Shown here piece by piece: positions 50,407-59,832 of a DNA stretch of 64,000 nt. The translations under genes and the position numbers were made by a program. How positions within the stretch are numbered: the first letter of the stretch is position 1; each line of letters begins with the position of its first letter. The DNA lies in assembly GCF_030169785.1 (NCBI RefSeq), contig NZ_CP125854.1:930001-994000 (forward strand). Direction: 5' to 3'. Under the pieces are notes generated by a model. It ran no database searches. It saw nothing but the letters and a program-made list of their open reading frames with translations, and was not told the DNA's origin. Origin of the DNA: Bdellovibrio sp. 22V (GTDB lineage Bacteria; Bdellovibrionota; Bdellovibrionia; Bdellovibrionales; Bdellovibrionaceae).

Positions 50407-50874
50407 TTACTTTTGAGCTTTTTCGATCAGCTTTGTCGTGGATTTGCCGTCAACAAATTGCAAGGACATGACTTTTCCACCGTAGCTCATAACGAAGGGA
50501 GCGCCGACGATCTGCTCGATCTTCCAGTCGCCGCCTTTGACAAGAATGTCGGGACGGACTTTGTGGATCAAGTTCTCTGGCGTGTCTTCCGTAAAAATAA
50601 CGGTGAAGTCCACCGCGTTCAGGGCGGCGAGGATCTCAGCTCTGTCGTTTTCAATTTGTACGGGGCGAGTAGGTCCTTTTAGACGTTTCACGCTCGCATC
50701 GGAATTAACACCGACAACAAGAATGTCTCCGAGATTGCGAGCTTCTTGAAGATAACGAACATGTCCGACGTGAAGAAGGTCAAAGCAGCCGTTCGTAAAA
50801 ACGACTTTCTTTCCCTGCTGGCGCAAAGGGGCCAAGGTCGCTTCAATAGAATTCAAATCGCGAACTTGTCCCAT
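50407..50874 (-). CDS. rfaE2: Heptose-1-phosphate adenylyltransferase-like (HldE C-domain)
   Basis: A 155-residue nucleotidyltransferase matching the C-terminal adenylyltransferase domain of Hld[18 protein letters not shown] contains the H-x-G-H motif, followed by [15 protein letters not shown]. In LPS core synthesis it makes ADP-heptose from heptose-1-phosphate. The kinase half is encoded elsewhere or replaced; it is not in this window. It is the last gene of the 53996-50407 operon. Confidence 0.88.
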   Translation of the reverse strand: MGQVRDLNSIEATLAPLRQQGKKVVFTNGCFDLLHVGHVRYLQEARNLGDILVVGVNSDASVKRLKGPTRPVQIENDRAEILAALNAVDFTVIFTEDTPENLIHKVRPDILVKGGDWKIEQIVGAPFVMSYGGKVMSLQFVDGKSTTKLIEKAQK

Positions 50875-50879
50875 GGTCG

Positions 50880-51659
50880 TTAGGCCTTTTTGTAAAGCTG
50901 CGCGCCCGTGATAGAGCCCGCCATATCTTTATTGAAAAGAAGAGAAAGAACAGGGAATACGATCAAACCTGTAGCCACCACCAAGAAGGAGCGAGCTACT
51001 ACCTTGAGAGAGAACATCGCCTTATTCAGCTCTTCCGGTTTACCGATGCGTTGATCGAAAGCCCATTCCCCTGGAGTGCATCCCAAGTAAATGCGATTCA
51101 AAACCAGATAGATGAAAGCCACGCCGCCAAACATCGCCAAAGTTGAAAGATAGATCATGCCTTGCGCATCTGGATTCGTGAGGTTGCCGATCAAGTCCAC
51201 TTTTGTGATGACTAAAAGAAGAATCATGCAGAGAAGACTTGAAGCAATCACTAACATGCCGTCAAGCAAAGCAGCCGAAAAGCTCCAGATAGTTTTTTTG
51301 TACTCTTCTTTTGCTGTTGTTTGCGAAATCTTCTGTTTGGAAGATTCAAAATCCAAGTGACGGTTTTTTTGCAGAGTTTTAAGAATTTCGTCAACGGCGC
51401 CAGTTGCTGTCCCGTCACCGCCCACTTCAGTCAGGGAACCCGGAGCTTGTGGGATCGGCGAAGACTTTTTGCGTGGAAGAGGCGGGCGCAACGGATCCGT
51501 CGAAGTTTCTTCGATGAGTTCCAAGCCCTGATTTTTAATCATGGTGCTAGAAAAAGAGTCCGCAGACTTTTCGTCTTTGGCAGGAGTTGATGATTTCTTT
51601 TTGTGGAAACCAAGACCGTCCGTGAGCGGCTTAAACTCAAATTCCTCGAAGGGATCCAT
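50880..51659 (-). CDS. RDD-family membrane protein
   Basis: A 259-residue protein with about 130 polar N-terminal residues, then an RDD domain. The family order A-A-L-L-D-G-M-L-V, several membrane helices, a loop [16 protein letters not shown] and then [10 protein letters not shown] is visible. RDD proteins are of uncertain role (transport has been suggested). Start at MDPFEEFEF after AAGGAGAGGG. It lies 5 bases before the adenylyltransferase gene and 11 bases after rsmE, same operon. Confidence 0.78.
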   Translation of the reverse strand: MDPFEEFEFKPLTDGLGFHKKKSSTPAKDEKSADSFSSTMIKNQGLELIEETSTDPLRPPLPRKKSSPIPQAPGSLTEVGGDGTATGAVDEILKTLQKNRHLDFESSKQKISQTTAKEEYKKTIWSFSAALLDGMLVIASSLLCMILLLVITKVDLIGNLTNPDAQGMIYLSTLAMFGGVAFIYLVLNRIYLGCTPGEWAFDQRIGKPEELNKAMFSLKVVARSFLVVATGLIVFPVLSLLFNKDMAGSITGAQLYKKA

Positions 51660-51670
51660 TCCCTCTCCTT

Positions 51671-52432
51671 TCAACACATCAGATCAAAGTCATACTTTAG
51701 GACTGATACCAGAGCCATGCAAGCCGTTTCAACTCGCAAAACCTGGGGTCCGAGGGTCACTGGATGAAGGCCTAGTTTGCTGAATTCTTGGACTTCGCCG
51801 TGAGAGAAGCCACCCTCGCTGCCTACAATAATCCAAACCTCTTTGATCCCTTGAGGATTTTCGGCTTTTACCTTGTTGATATATTCCTTGATGCTTAGAG
51901 TCGACGGACCCTCATAAGCGAATAGACCGACTTTGCCTTCGTTTCGGTTAATCAAACCTGAAACTTTCTCGAAAGGAATGGCAGGGCGAATAATCATCAG
52001 GTCGCCGCGACCCGATTGCTGGGTTGCAGAGCGGACAATCTTTTCCCAACGTTCGACCTTGTTGTCAGAAAGTTTATCTTCTTTACGAAGGAAGCTGAAT
52101 TCGGAAAAGAACGGTTGAATGCTCTTCACGCCCATCTCCACAGCTTTTTCCATGATGGCGTCCATCACAGGGAAGCGGGAAATTGAAAGAGCGACATGGA
52201 TGTGCGGTTCTTTCAAGGGCGGAATCGAGCGCTCTTCCAGAATCTGCGCCGTCGCGGATTTTTTGCTTACCTGAGTGACTTCGACAAAATATGCTTTGCT
52301 GTCTTCGGTGAGGACTTCAAATTTAGATCCGACATCCTGACGGCAGACATCGAAGATGTGGTGAAAGACATCGCCCGTGAAGTTCACTTGATTTTGGAAG
52401 AGATCTTTTTTTTCAATCCAATAGCGTCTCAT
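51671..52432 (-). CDS. rsmE: 16S rRNA m3U1498 methyltransferase RsmE
   Basis: SPOUT-class rRNA methyltransferase, 253 residues. N-terminal PUA-like part, then the knot: K-A-V-E-M-G-V-K-S-I-Q-P-F, Q-S-G-R-G-D-L, G-S-E-G-G-F-S-H-G-E and a C-terminal L-G-P-Q-V-L-R-V-E-T-A-C segment, all typical of RsmE. Start at MRRYWIEKK (52432); the ATG overlaps the prmA stop (ATGA). The first part of the open frame (52456) extends into prmA and is rejected. Confidence 0.93.
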   Translation of the reverse strand: MRRYWIEKKDLFQNQVNFTGDVFHHIFDVCRQDVGSKFEVLTEDSKAYFVEVTQVSKKSATAQILEERSIPPLKEPHIHVALSISRFPVMDAIMEKAVEMGVKSIQPFFSEFSFLRKEDKLSDNKVERWEKIVRSATQQSGRGDLMIIRPAIPFEKVSGLINRNEGKVGLFAYEGPSTLSIKEYINKVKAENPQGIKEVWIIVGSEGGFSHGEVQEFSKLGLHPVTLGPQVLRVETACMALVSVLKYDFDLMC

Positions 52433-53325
52433 GACTGAACCCAGTAACCGACCCATTCATCTTTTTCAAGACGACGAATAACAGTGAGGCCCGAGTTTTC
52501 CATGAACTTCTCGAAGAAGTGGTTGTCACGTTCCTCAAGAATTCCTGTCAGAAGCATGTGGCCGCCCGGTTTTAAAACGCGCAGAAGATCTTTTTTGATG
52601 TTGATTAGAACGCCATCGATGATGTTCGCGACGACAACATCGTATTGCTCGCGAATGTCTTCGATTTGTGTTTCAGGAATATCAATTTGTTCAAGGTGAT
52701 TGAGCTTCACGTTTTCGCGCGCGACACGACGAGCTTCCGGATCAATCTCAATGCCTGTGACCAAGCCCATGCCGCTCATTTGCGCGAGCATTGCTAGAAT
52801 CGCTGTACCTGTGCCGACATCGAGCATCGCCCAGTCAGCGATATTGTTTTTGTATTTCTCCGCGAGCTTGTGAATGAAGAACGCCATCATTTGCGTTGTC
52901 GCGTGCGTGCCGGTTCCGAACGCCATACCCGGATCGATATAGATCGCGTGCTTGCACTCTGCAGGCGGCTGCAACCAAGAAGGCACAACCCAGAAGTCGC
53001 CGACAAGTTTGAAAGGTTTGAATCCCTTTTTCCACTCTTCAAGCCAGTCTTTGGTTTCTTCTTCGAAGATGTGCCACTTGATATCGGGATTGTATTCAAT
53101 CAAACCATCGAAGAATTGGCAGCCTGGGCGCTCTTGAAAAAACACGTCCATCTCATGCGCGCGAACGTGCAGAAGTTGCGGATCGTATGTGAGATCCGGC
53201 TGTGTAAAAGCCAAAGCCTCTGTAACTCCAGAGGCTCCGCATTCAAAGCAGTGTGTAGTGATGATGTCTTCAAGTTCAGCAGGAACCTGGCTTAAACGGA
53301 TACGAAAATACGAAGTGTCACTCAT
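52429..53325 (-). CDS. prmA: Ribosomal protein L11 methyltransferase PrmA
   Basis: SAM-dependent methyltransferase that trimethylates L11, 298 residues. The N-terminal domain is followed by the family linker W-K-K-G-F-K-P-F-K-L, then I-D-P-G-M-A-F-G-T-G-T-H-A-T-T, L-D-V-G-T-G-T-A-I-L-A, and V-V-A-N-I-I-D-G-V-L motif IV. Overlaps on both sides: its start overlaps the stop of the 53322 gene and its stop the rsmE start. Operon with rsmE is common in bacteria. Confidence 0.95.
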   Translation of the reverse strand: MSDTSYFRIRLSQVPAELEDIITTHCFECGASGVTEALAFTQPDLTYDPQLLHVRAHEMDVFFQERPGCQFFDGLIEYNPDIKWHIFEEETKDWLEEWKKGFKPFKLVGDFWVVPSWLQPPAECKHAIYIDPGMAFGTGTHATTQMMAFFIHKLAEKYKNNIADWAMLDVGTGTAILAMLAQMSGMGLVTGIEIDPEARRVARENVKLNHLEQIDIPETQIEDIREQYDVVVANIIDGVLINIKKDLLRVLKPGGHMLLTGILEERDNHFFEKFMENSGLTVIRRLEKDEWVGYWVQS

Positions 53326-53996
53326 AGGGGAGTGTTGTTACCAGAATCCGCCGTTTTTTCAAGGATTTCTCCAGCGGGAGCCGAAAGGAGGCTATCCGCT
53401 TTCACTTTTGCAGAATCTACAGGGCCCACTGTCACGGGAGCTTGAGGGGCGACCGTCACCGGGGGAGGGGACATCGGGGACGGAACAATTGGTGCCGCTG
53501 CCGCCAACGGAACAAACGTCGTTGTCGTCGTCGTCACGACAGTGGTTGTGCCCGCAGGCAAAGCTGTTTCAGAGGCTGTCTTACGAGGTTTTGGTTTGGA
53601 GTTGTCAATGAAAGACCCTTTAAGTTCGATACGATCGCCCGCCATAATGCCCGTTTGTTCAAGCATCGGAAGCTCATCGCGTGAAAGCAAGGTGAACTCG
53701 CGAGCTACGGCGACGCGATCATAGACGGCGATAATTTTAAGTTGTCCTACTGGGACGAGAATCTCGCCGACAGCGTTGGCTCCGCTGGCATCGCGAATGT
53801 TGATCTTACGAACGGCTGTCACCACCAGATTCTTTTTTAATCCGGAAGTGGGGCCGGCATTGATATAAAAATCTTTATAAACGGGATCGTCTTCAGCCAT
53901 CGTGATGTTGCGGCGGACATCGACGATAGAGATGTCGGCGGCTTTAGATTCGTGTGTGAATCCAAACAGGATCATAAGAATCGCTGTGATCATCAT
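53322..53996 (-). CDS. Secreted Thr/Pro-rich protein, unrecognised
   Basis: A 224-residue protein with a signal peptide ending E-S-K-A. A strand-rich domain (residues 20-125) includes repeated T-A-V-R-K-I-N-I-R-D-A-S-G-A-N-A-V-G-E-I-L-V-P-V-G, resembling a small beta-barrel/SH3-like ligand domain seen in Bdellovibrio proteins. A Thr/Pro/Ala-rich tail (130-224) follows. Start from MMITAILM after GGAAGGG. It leads the prmA-rsmE-RDD-adenylyltransferase run (overlap with prmA by four bases), downstream of a sigma-28-like promoter. Function unknown. Confidence 0.65.
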   Translation of the reverse strand: MMITAILMILFGFTHESKAADISIVDVRRNITMAEDDPVYKDFYINAGPTSGLKKNLVVTAVRKINIRDASGANAVGEILVPVGQLKIIAVYDRVAVAREFTLLSRDELPMLEQTGIMAGDRIELKGSFIDNSKPKPRKTASETALPAGTTTVVTTTTTTFVPLAAAAPIVPSPMSPPPVTVAPQAPVTVGPVDSAKVKADSLLSAPAGEILEKTADSGNNTPL

Positions 53997-54043
53997 AAGA
54001 AAACCCTTCCATGGTTTTTGAAATGACTACTACTTCGATCACT

Positions 54044-54070
54044 CTATCGGCTGTCTCAATTCGAAACTTA
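54044..54070 (-). promoter_or_regulatory. Strong sigma-28-like promoter (TAAG-N15-GCCGATAG)
   Basis: Read on the minus strand: TAAG (54070-54067), exactly 15 bases, then GCCGATAG (54051-54044). It matches 3 of 4 and 7 of 8 of TAAA-N15-GCCGATAA. It ends 47 bases before the ATG at 53996. Confidence 0.6.
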
Positions 54071-54111
54071 AGGTCGGTTGATGAAAAAGGTCCCACCGAC
54101 TGGACTTGGGT

Positions 54112-57048
54112 TTAGCGCACGTTCATGCAGACGGCTTTGATGACAATGTTGGAGCTGGTGTCGGGTTTGTAGCAGCCGTAGGTGGTCTGGGTGAGGTCTG
54201 AGTTTAAGTTCATTGTGCCGGAGCCACTGGAGCAGGAACCCCCTGTGACGTATTTTCCTGCAGGACAAGTGGCGTAGTACCAGCCAGCAGCCGCACCGGC
54301 AGCTTGGTTGGCGACGACGATTTCGTGGCCGATTTTAATATTGCCTCCGCCCAGATCCAAACGTTCTGCGGGGGTTGCCGCGCCAATACCGACGTTGCCG
54401 TTTTGGTCTATTGTCATTCTGGTTACAGCTGTTGTCGTGCCGTTAGCGGCCGTCATAAATTGCAGCTTTCCGCCCTGTCCGCCCGCCGTGAAGTTTTCAG
54501 TGGCGAGTGCGCGAATGTTTGTTGAATAGCCGCTCCAATTATAAGTGGTGCCTGTGGCGCCGATGGATGCGAGGTTCATCAGTTCATCTCCGGATTGAAC
54601 GGCCGCAGTCGTCGTGTAGTTGCCGCGCGCCTTTTGGAAGTACAACCAGTGGCCGTAGACCGTATTTTCGGCGCGCTCCAAATATGTCCAGTCTGTTTCA
54701 GCGCGAAGAGGATAATAAGTGAAGATGCTATCTGTGAAATCAATGATGGCCGTCCGTGAACCATTTGTTTTCGTATAAATAGAAAGACCAGAACCTTCTG
54801 CACCCGCAGTGTTGTCCCACATATAAGTACTAAGCTCCGCAGCATCGAAAGAACTCGAAGCAGAGTTAGTATCTTTGATATATAAAGAATTACTGACTTC
54901 GGCTGTACCACTGACGGCCAGTTTGCGCGAAGGACTTGTCGTGCCGATACCAACGTTACCGGCAGAAGTTATGCGCATTGTTTCGGTTTCATGACTTCCG
55001 TTCGCTCGCGTGTGAAAGGAAAGATATCCTGCGTAGTTTCCGGAAGTGGCGTTCTCTTTCCCGCCATGGATTCCAGAAAAAGTCCAAGCCGTGGCACTCC
55101 CATCTATTTTTCCTTGAAAGCCGATTCCGCCTCCGACACCTGCGGCCGTAGTGCTCGAATCAGTGGCGTGAATGTTCCAAAGATATTTTCCAGGAATGCC
55201 GATCAAAGTTCCTCGCGGCGGTCCATTTACTTCGAATTTGACGTTATCAGGCAGTACAGTGCCAATGCCAACGTTACCTGCAAAGTAAGACGGAGCCGTT
55301 GCATCGGTGGTGTAAATCGACCATTTGTTCGTTCCTTGCACACTGTCGACGTACACGCCATATGCATTCGTGATGGAACCGCTGCCGTTGTTTTTTATGC
55401 GCGAGTGAAAGCCCATTGCGTTCGTGATAATTCCCGAGGCGTCATTGTTAACTTCACCTTGAACACCAAGGGATGTTCCCACCGTGGCCGATGATTTATT
55501 GTAAGTACCTGACCACGAAGCAACGAGTTTGTTCAAAGTGTTTGAACCGTTGTGATGTGTGTAGTTGATTTGCGCCAAAATATCTCCCGTAATGGCGGCT
55601 GAGGTTCCGTCACTCTCGGCTCCGTTATACTGGCCGACAAAGGTGCTGGCGCTGGAACTTGTGGGTGCCGCCCACATGAAGTTGAATGAGGCTGCGACAT
55701 TTCCGGCTGTGGTAGAATTAGAAGTTTTATTTACCTGCAGTCTATAACCGGGAGAGGCCGTGCCTATTCCGATGTCGCCGGCACTAGTGATTGTCATGCG
55801 TGCTGAATTGTTCGTCTCGAAGCTCAATGCTTGTCCATCGTTGGTACCGACGCTCACCGTGGCTCCCGTGGCGTTGCCTCCGTCTAAAACAGATCCGGCG
55901 GAAGAGGGGAGGAGGGCTGCGGGAATTTTTCCGGAACCATCAAGCTCCACAAGATTTCCAGAAGAGGTTCCGAAGTTTTTCGTCGCCGCCGTACCAAGAC
56001 CGGTGACTTGCGTGTTGGCGATCGCGATCGTCGTACAAGCAAAAGAGTCCGTGATCGCATTCCAAGTCAAAGTTTTATCAGCCGTTGAGCACGAAGCTGG
56101 AACTTGCGCGGTTCCCGTGACAGTCGAACGCAATTGCCCCATACCGAAATATTGTGGTGCCCACTGAGACCCATCGTGAACTAAAACTTGTCCCGTCTGT
56201 GGTGTTGTTGCCGAAACGTTAACGCCGCGAATTTTATCGTCCGTGTTGGTATCCGTATCGTCTGCAGGCGCCCAGTTGGTACCGTTATACTTAAGAATTT
56301 TTCCGGAAGCGAGACCGGCCATATTCACAGAGACACCTTTGATCTTATCAACGCTCGTCGCACTTTGCGTTCCCGAGACATCACCGCTTAAATTTCCCGT
56401 AAAGCCTGCGGAGCTGCCTGAAATATTTCCGCTGACGTCACTCCCGTTCACAGCGGGCACAGTGCACTCAAAAGTTCCCGCGGGCGCGATATGTCGCAGA
56501 TACTCTCCGGCTCCGCAAAGAGGCAGGCCTGATTTGAGAATAAAGTCGGCGGCGATATTCGTCCCGAGCTTTTGCGCGGACTGCGCATACTGAGCGTGCC
56601 CGGCAAAAGGCACGCTGCGAATTTCGCTATCCGGGCTGATGAGTTTCCAACCGGTGCCATCATAGAATTGAACTCTTAAGAGACGTTTATCGTCGGCGAC
56701 GGGTGCATAGGTGCCGCCACCTTCGCAATTCAGCGTGACTGTGTTATCAAAAGCATCGAGAAGTTTGAATCCAGGATCTGCAGGATAATTTTTTGTACCC
56801 GTTCCGATAGGCACATCAAATACACCGGCAGAATTGCGCATATCAATTGACGAAGAAACTTCTTTATACAAAACGCAGGTGCCGGCGGGGTTGGTGACCG
56901 AAAATTCGAAACGCACTCCGTTGACTTCAAGAGGCAGCCCGTCGGAGTTTTTTATTCTTCCCTGGTAGGTTAAAGATCCTGGAACTGCGAAGGCTGTTGC
57001 AGTCCCAACAAGAGACATGAAAATAACCGAAACGTTCAAGGTTTTCAT
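54112..57048 (-). CDS. Large fibre/adhesin protein, MAT-like (tail-fibre-type)
   Basis: A 978-residue secreted protein. Signal peptide, then the N-terminal module shared with the next fibre gene (S-L-T-Y-Q-G-R-I, V-F-D-V-P-I-G-T-G-T-K-N-Y-P, L-L-D-A-F-D-N-T-V). Repeated low-complexity segments follow with the tail-fibre motif M-T-I-T-S-A-G-N-V-G-I-G-T-T-S-P and coiled, Asn/Gly/Thr-rich shaft. The C-terminal region has three cysteines and no S74-type chaperone domain. Bdellovibrio's mosaic adhesive trimers have this architecture and bind prey; this member's tip differs from the neighbour. -10 box 9 bases before the ATG, no ribosome site. Confidence 0.8.
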   Translation of the reverse strand: MKTLNVSVIFMSLVGTATAFAVPGSLTYQGRIKNSDGLPLEVNGVRFEFSVTNPAGTCVLYKEVSSSIDMRNSAGVFDVPIGTGTKNYPADPGFKLLDAFDNTVTLNCEGGGTYAPVADDKRLLRVQFYDGTGWKLISPDSEIRSVPFAGHAQYAQSAQKLGTNIAADFILKSGLPLCGAGEYLRHIAPAGTFECTVPAVNGSDVSGNISGSSAGFTGNLSGDVSGTQSATSVDKIKGVSVNMAGLASGKILKYNGTNWAPADDTDTNTDDKIRGVNVSATTPQTGQVLVHDGSQWAPQYFGMGQLRSTVTGTAQVPASCSTADKTLTWNAITDSFACTTIAIANTQVTGLGTAATKNFGTSSGNLVELDGSGKIPAALLPSSAGSVLDGGNATGATVSVGTNDGQALSFETNNSARMTITSAGDIGIGTASPGYRLQVNKTSNSTTAGNVAASFNFMWAAPTSSSASTFVGQYNGAESDGTSAAITGDILAQINYTHHNGSNTLNKLVASWSGTYNKSSATVGTSLGVQGEVNNDASGIITNAMGFHSRIKNNGSGSITNAYGVYVDSVQGTNKWSIYTTDATAPSYFAGNVGIGTVLPDNVKFEVNGPPRGTLIGIPGKYLWNIHATDSSTTAAGVGGGIGFQGKIDGSATAWTFSGIHGGKENATSGNYAGYLSFHTRANGSHETETMRITSAGNVGIGTTSPSRKLAVSGTAEVSNSLYIKDTNSASSSFDAAELSTYMWDNTAGAEGSGLSIYTKTNGSRTAIIDFTDSIFTYYPLRAETDWTYLERAENTVYGHWLYFQKARGNYTTTAAVQSGDELMNLASIGATGTTYNWSGYSTNIRALATENFTAGGQGGKLQFMTAANGTTTAVTRMTIDQNGNVGIGAATPAERLDLGGGNIKIGHEIVVANQAAGAAAGWYYATCPAGKYVTGGSCSSGSGTMNLNSDLTQTTYGCYKPDTSSNIVIKAVCMNVR

Positions 57049-57057
57049 AATAAAAAC

Positions 57058-57065
57058 TTATCGGT
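57058..57065 (-). promoter_or_regulatory. Sigma-28-like -10 box (ACCGATAA) of the 57048 gene
   Basis: Minus-strand ACCGATAA, 7 of 8 to GCCGATAA, 9 bases upstream of the ATG. A TAGA lies 14 bases further up as a weak -35. Predicted transcript is essentially leaderless. Confidence 0.5.
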
Positions 57066-57193
57066 TTATTGCGAGTGATTCTACATATTACAAGGAAGAA
57101 AGGGCTCTCCAAGAGAGCGGGACGGCTTTAAAAACAAAAAATCTTCTCTCGCAGGAGAGAAGATTTTAAAAGCATTTTAGGAGTGAATAGATT

Positions 57194-57478
57194 TTAGTTG
57201 GAAACGATAGCCCCTTGAACAGAGCTATAGACTTTATAAGTGTTGTCTGAAGTCGTTTGTTCGATTCCCGACATATAGTTACCGACTGTGCTTTGCACGT
57301 GGTAAGTAACGCCGCCACCAGTGGCCGTTCCGGTTTGTGTCGAACCAGAGACAAGGCCTGTAGTTTTCGCAGGATCCTGGAACTTAATTGGAGAGAGTTC
57401 GGAAAGGTTTTGCAGGGATGCTTCCATCGAACAACCCGTAGCCAAGACTACTAGCGAAAGCAGAATTAGTTTTTTCAC
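57194..57478 (-). CDS. Small lipoprotein between the two fibre genes
   Basis: A 94-residue lipoprotein starting with GTG at 57478 (after GGAGG, spacing 7); the TTG six bases upstream is not needed. Signal peptide KKLILLSLVVLATGC with Cys16 (counted from GTG as residue 1). The mature part is Ser/Thr/Gly/Gln rich, with V-S-G-S-T-Q-T-G-T-A-T-G-G-G-V-T. No recognised family. Sits between two fibre genes and has its own sigma-28-like promoter, so co-expression with them is likely. Confidence 0.7.
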   Translation of the reverse strand: MKKLILLSLVVLATGCSMEASLQNLSELSPIKFQDPAKTTGLVSGSTQTGTATGGGVTYHVQSTVGNYMSGIEQTTSDNTYKVYSSVQGAIVSN

Positions 57479-57499
57479 GTACAACCTCCGACATAAGAC

Positions 57500-57526
57500 T
57501 TATCGGCCGAATTCAATGTTTTCCTA
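57500..57526 (-). promoter_or_regulatory. Sigma-28-like promoter (TAGG-N15-GCCGATAA)
   Basis: Minus strand: TAGG (57526-57523), 15 bases, GCCGATAA (57507-57500), a full match to the -10 and a half match to the -35. The predicted start precedes a GGAGG ribosome site and GTG. Confidence 0.6.
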
Positions 57527-57531
57527 AGCGC

Positions 57532-59832
57532 TTATTGCGACGAAGCGGGAGCGCGCGTCTCACTTTGAGACTTCAAGTGCTTCATAAGTTCTTCGTTCTG
57601 TTTCTTCAATTCATCGTTTTGCTTTTGTAATGCGGCCATTTGGTTTTCAAGACGCTGCAGGCGATCTTCATGATTGTTGAACCATGACTTCACCTTGTTC
57701 TCGAAAGATGAAAACTTTTGAGTCAGTTGTTTGACCGAATTGATGATCATATATGTGAAAGCGGATGGGTCCACTTTGTAAATTTCAGATTCTGCTTTAT
57801 CTGTTTTCTCGATCTTTGCTTTTTCCTTTTGCACCATATACGGCGCTATCGGAGCCAGCTCTTGCGCGATAACCCCGACGTACTGTTTGCCATCATCCAC
57901 CGTGCCGCCTTTACCATTATAGCGGAACCAGACAGGATGAACTTTGAGGAGTTCATTCAGGCCGGGATTGAAATCTTTGATGTCGGTTTTAAGGCGACTG
58001 TCTGAAGTGGCTAACCACGAACCGCCTCCAGGCTTGTAAGCGTTACCGTCGGCGGAGAACGTAATACGCGCGCTCTGAGCTCCGCCCGATTTTGTGCTGA
58101 TATAAACTTGGCCGCCTTCAATCTCGTTCGTAATAGAAAGTTCATTGGTGCCGGCTGCTCCATAACCGATCCACGCGGAGCGCAGTGTCGGCGCTGCTGT
58201 TCGTGCATAAAATTGCATATAAGTGTGATCACTGGTTCCCGCTTTCAGAGTCAATCCGCCGGCGCCGATCGTGTTTTCACCGATAGTGACTCCACCCATA
58301 GATGAAACCGACATAATCGCTGTTCCCGATCCCAGGTTTCCATTATAAAGGCGAAGAGCTCTTACTCCTGCAGTGACTTCGTTGACCCAGTGGAAGTTTT
58401 GCGAAGCTGTCGCATCACTACCCATTTGAAATGATGAATAAGCGGAAGCTCCCGTGCCCGAACTACCGATATGCAAGTTCGCAAGAGGCGCATTTGTATT
58501 TACGCCAAGTTTGCCTGCGAAATAGTTCGGAGCGGTGGCATCGGCTTGATAGAGACCCCATTTTGAGGTTCCTGTGACGTTATCGATGTAAACGCCATAA
58601 CCTGTTGTGACGGTTCCTCCGCCGGTGTTGGATAGACTAAAATAACCAGCCTTTGCGTTGCCAATGGTTCCTGTGGAGGTATTTAAAACGGCGCCATAAA
58701 TGCCGATAGCACTATTTATTGTTCCCGCTGATTTCAAATAGACATCCGCGGTGGTTCCAGTTGCGCCATTAATTGTTCCGGTTTGACCTGCACTTGCTTC
58801 GATGCGATTCACAGCTCCGTAAAGAGTGCCTGTAAAGTTATAAGCAGAGCTAGGGGCAATCGTCGACCATGAGCCATGCAAGTTCGCTGTAACATCCGCC
58901 GCGGGTGTTGGGATGCTGTTAAAGCGTCCCACGACAGTTGTCGCTGCATTGGTTGTCAGAACATCGAGTTGTGCCGTCGGGGTTGTATCTCCGATACCCA
59001 CAAGACCATTGGCATCAATACGCATGCGTTCGTTGCTTGCGGTGTTTGTAGCAAATCTTATCGGAGTATTTGTATAAGTATCGATCAAGAGACCGTGCGA
59101 AGAATTTGACTCAATAAAAGTGAGTGTGCTTGAAGCAGTTTGGCCCCACGTTCCCATGGTAATGCTATTTGTTCCGGCTGTGGCAGCGACTCCTGCGCCG
59201 CCGGTAGCATCTGTGTTTTTATTATGTATACGTTTGAATGCGCCAGCCGCCGTTGAGTAAACCTCGAGGAGGTCGGTTGGATTTGTATTGCCAATACCGA
59301 CGTTGCCGTTTGCAAGAATCGTCATTTTTGTGGATGAGTTAGTTTCAAATTGAAGAGCAAAGTTGTCATTTGTGCCAAGAGTCGCATTGGCTGCAAAAGA
59401 GTTACCGCCATTGAGGAAGACGGACCCGTTTGCGAATGAGGTACAAGTCATCATTCCTGTGGCATCGAACGTTAAGAGCTGTCCCGTTGCACAGTTAAAA
59501 GCAGTCACGGCGCTTCCGGTGCCGTTTGAAGCAAGAAGTCTGTTGGCGGTGAGGGATGTTGCTCCGGTACCACCTTTAGAAACTGGAACTGCAGAAGGGA
59601 AGTTGGCAGGGTCCACGCTGATCGATCCGGCAGAGACCGCAATACCTGCACCGACTTGCACAGCCCCTTTTGTTGTTGTTGTCGCATCATCAATTGAAAT
59701 CACCGGTGTTGATGTTCCGGTCGCAACGGAAATCGGTGCTGTCCCAGAAACGCTCGTCACAGTTCCGTTTGTTGGAGTGATCCACTGAAGTCCTGAAGGC
59801 TGAGCTGAGTTTATTAATATCACCATAATCAA
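57532..59832 (-). pseudogene. 3' part of frameshifted fibre/adhesin gene, with S74 chaperone domain
   Basis: In-frame continuation (766 residues of open frame) of the 5' part at 59690-61240, displaced by +1. It has no signal peptide or ribosome site, so it is the second half of one gene. It contains collar-like G-T-G-T-T repeats and many M-T-I-L-A-N-G-N-V-G-I-G-N-T-N-P type segments. Near the C-terminus is an S74 intramolecular-chaperone domain (S-D-S-R-L-K-T-D-I-K-D-F) with a following coiled coil. In phage and other fibres this domain self-cleaves after trimerisation. Confidence 0.8.

Noticed and set aside
57556-57571. GTCTCA-CTT-TGAGAC palindrome, also near 39279, considered as a shared operator.
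   Set aside because: The 57 kb copy is inside coding sequence (the C-terminus of the fibre gene), so coincidence is likely.
59690-59832. Programmed frameshifting in the fibre gene overlap.
   Set aside because: No classical slippery heptamer or stimulatory pseudoknot is seen; a simple one-base insertion explains the data.
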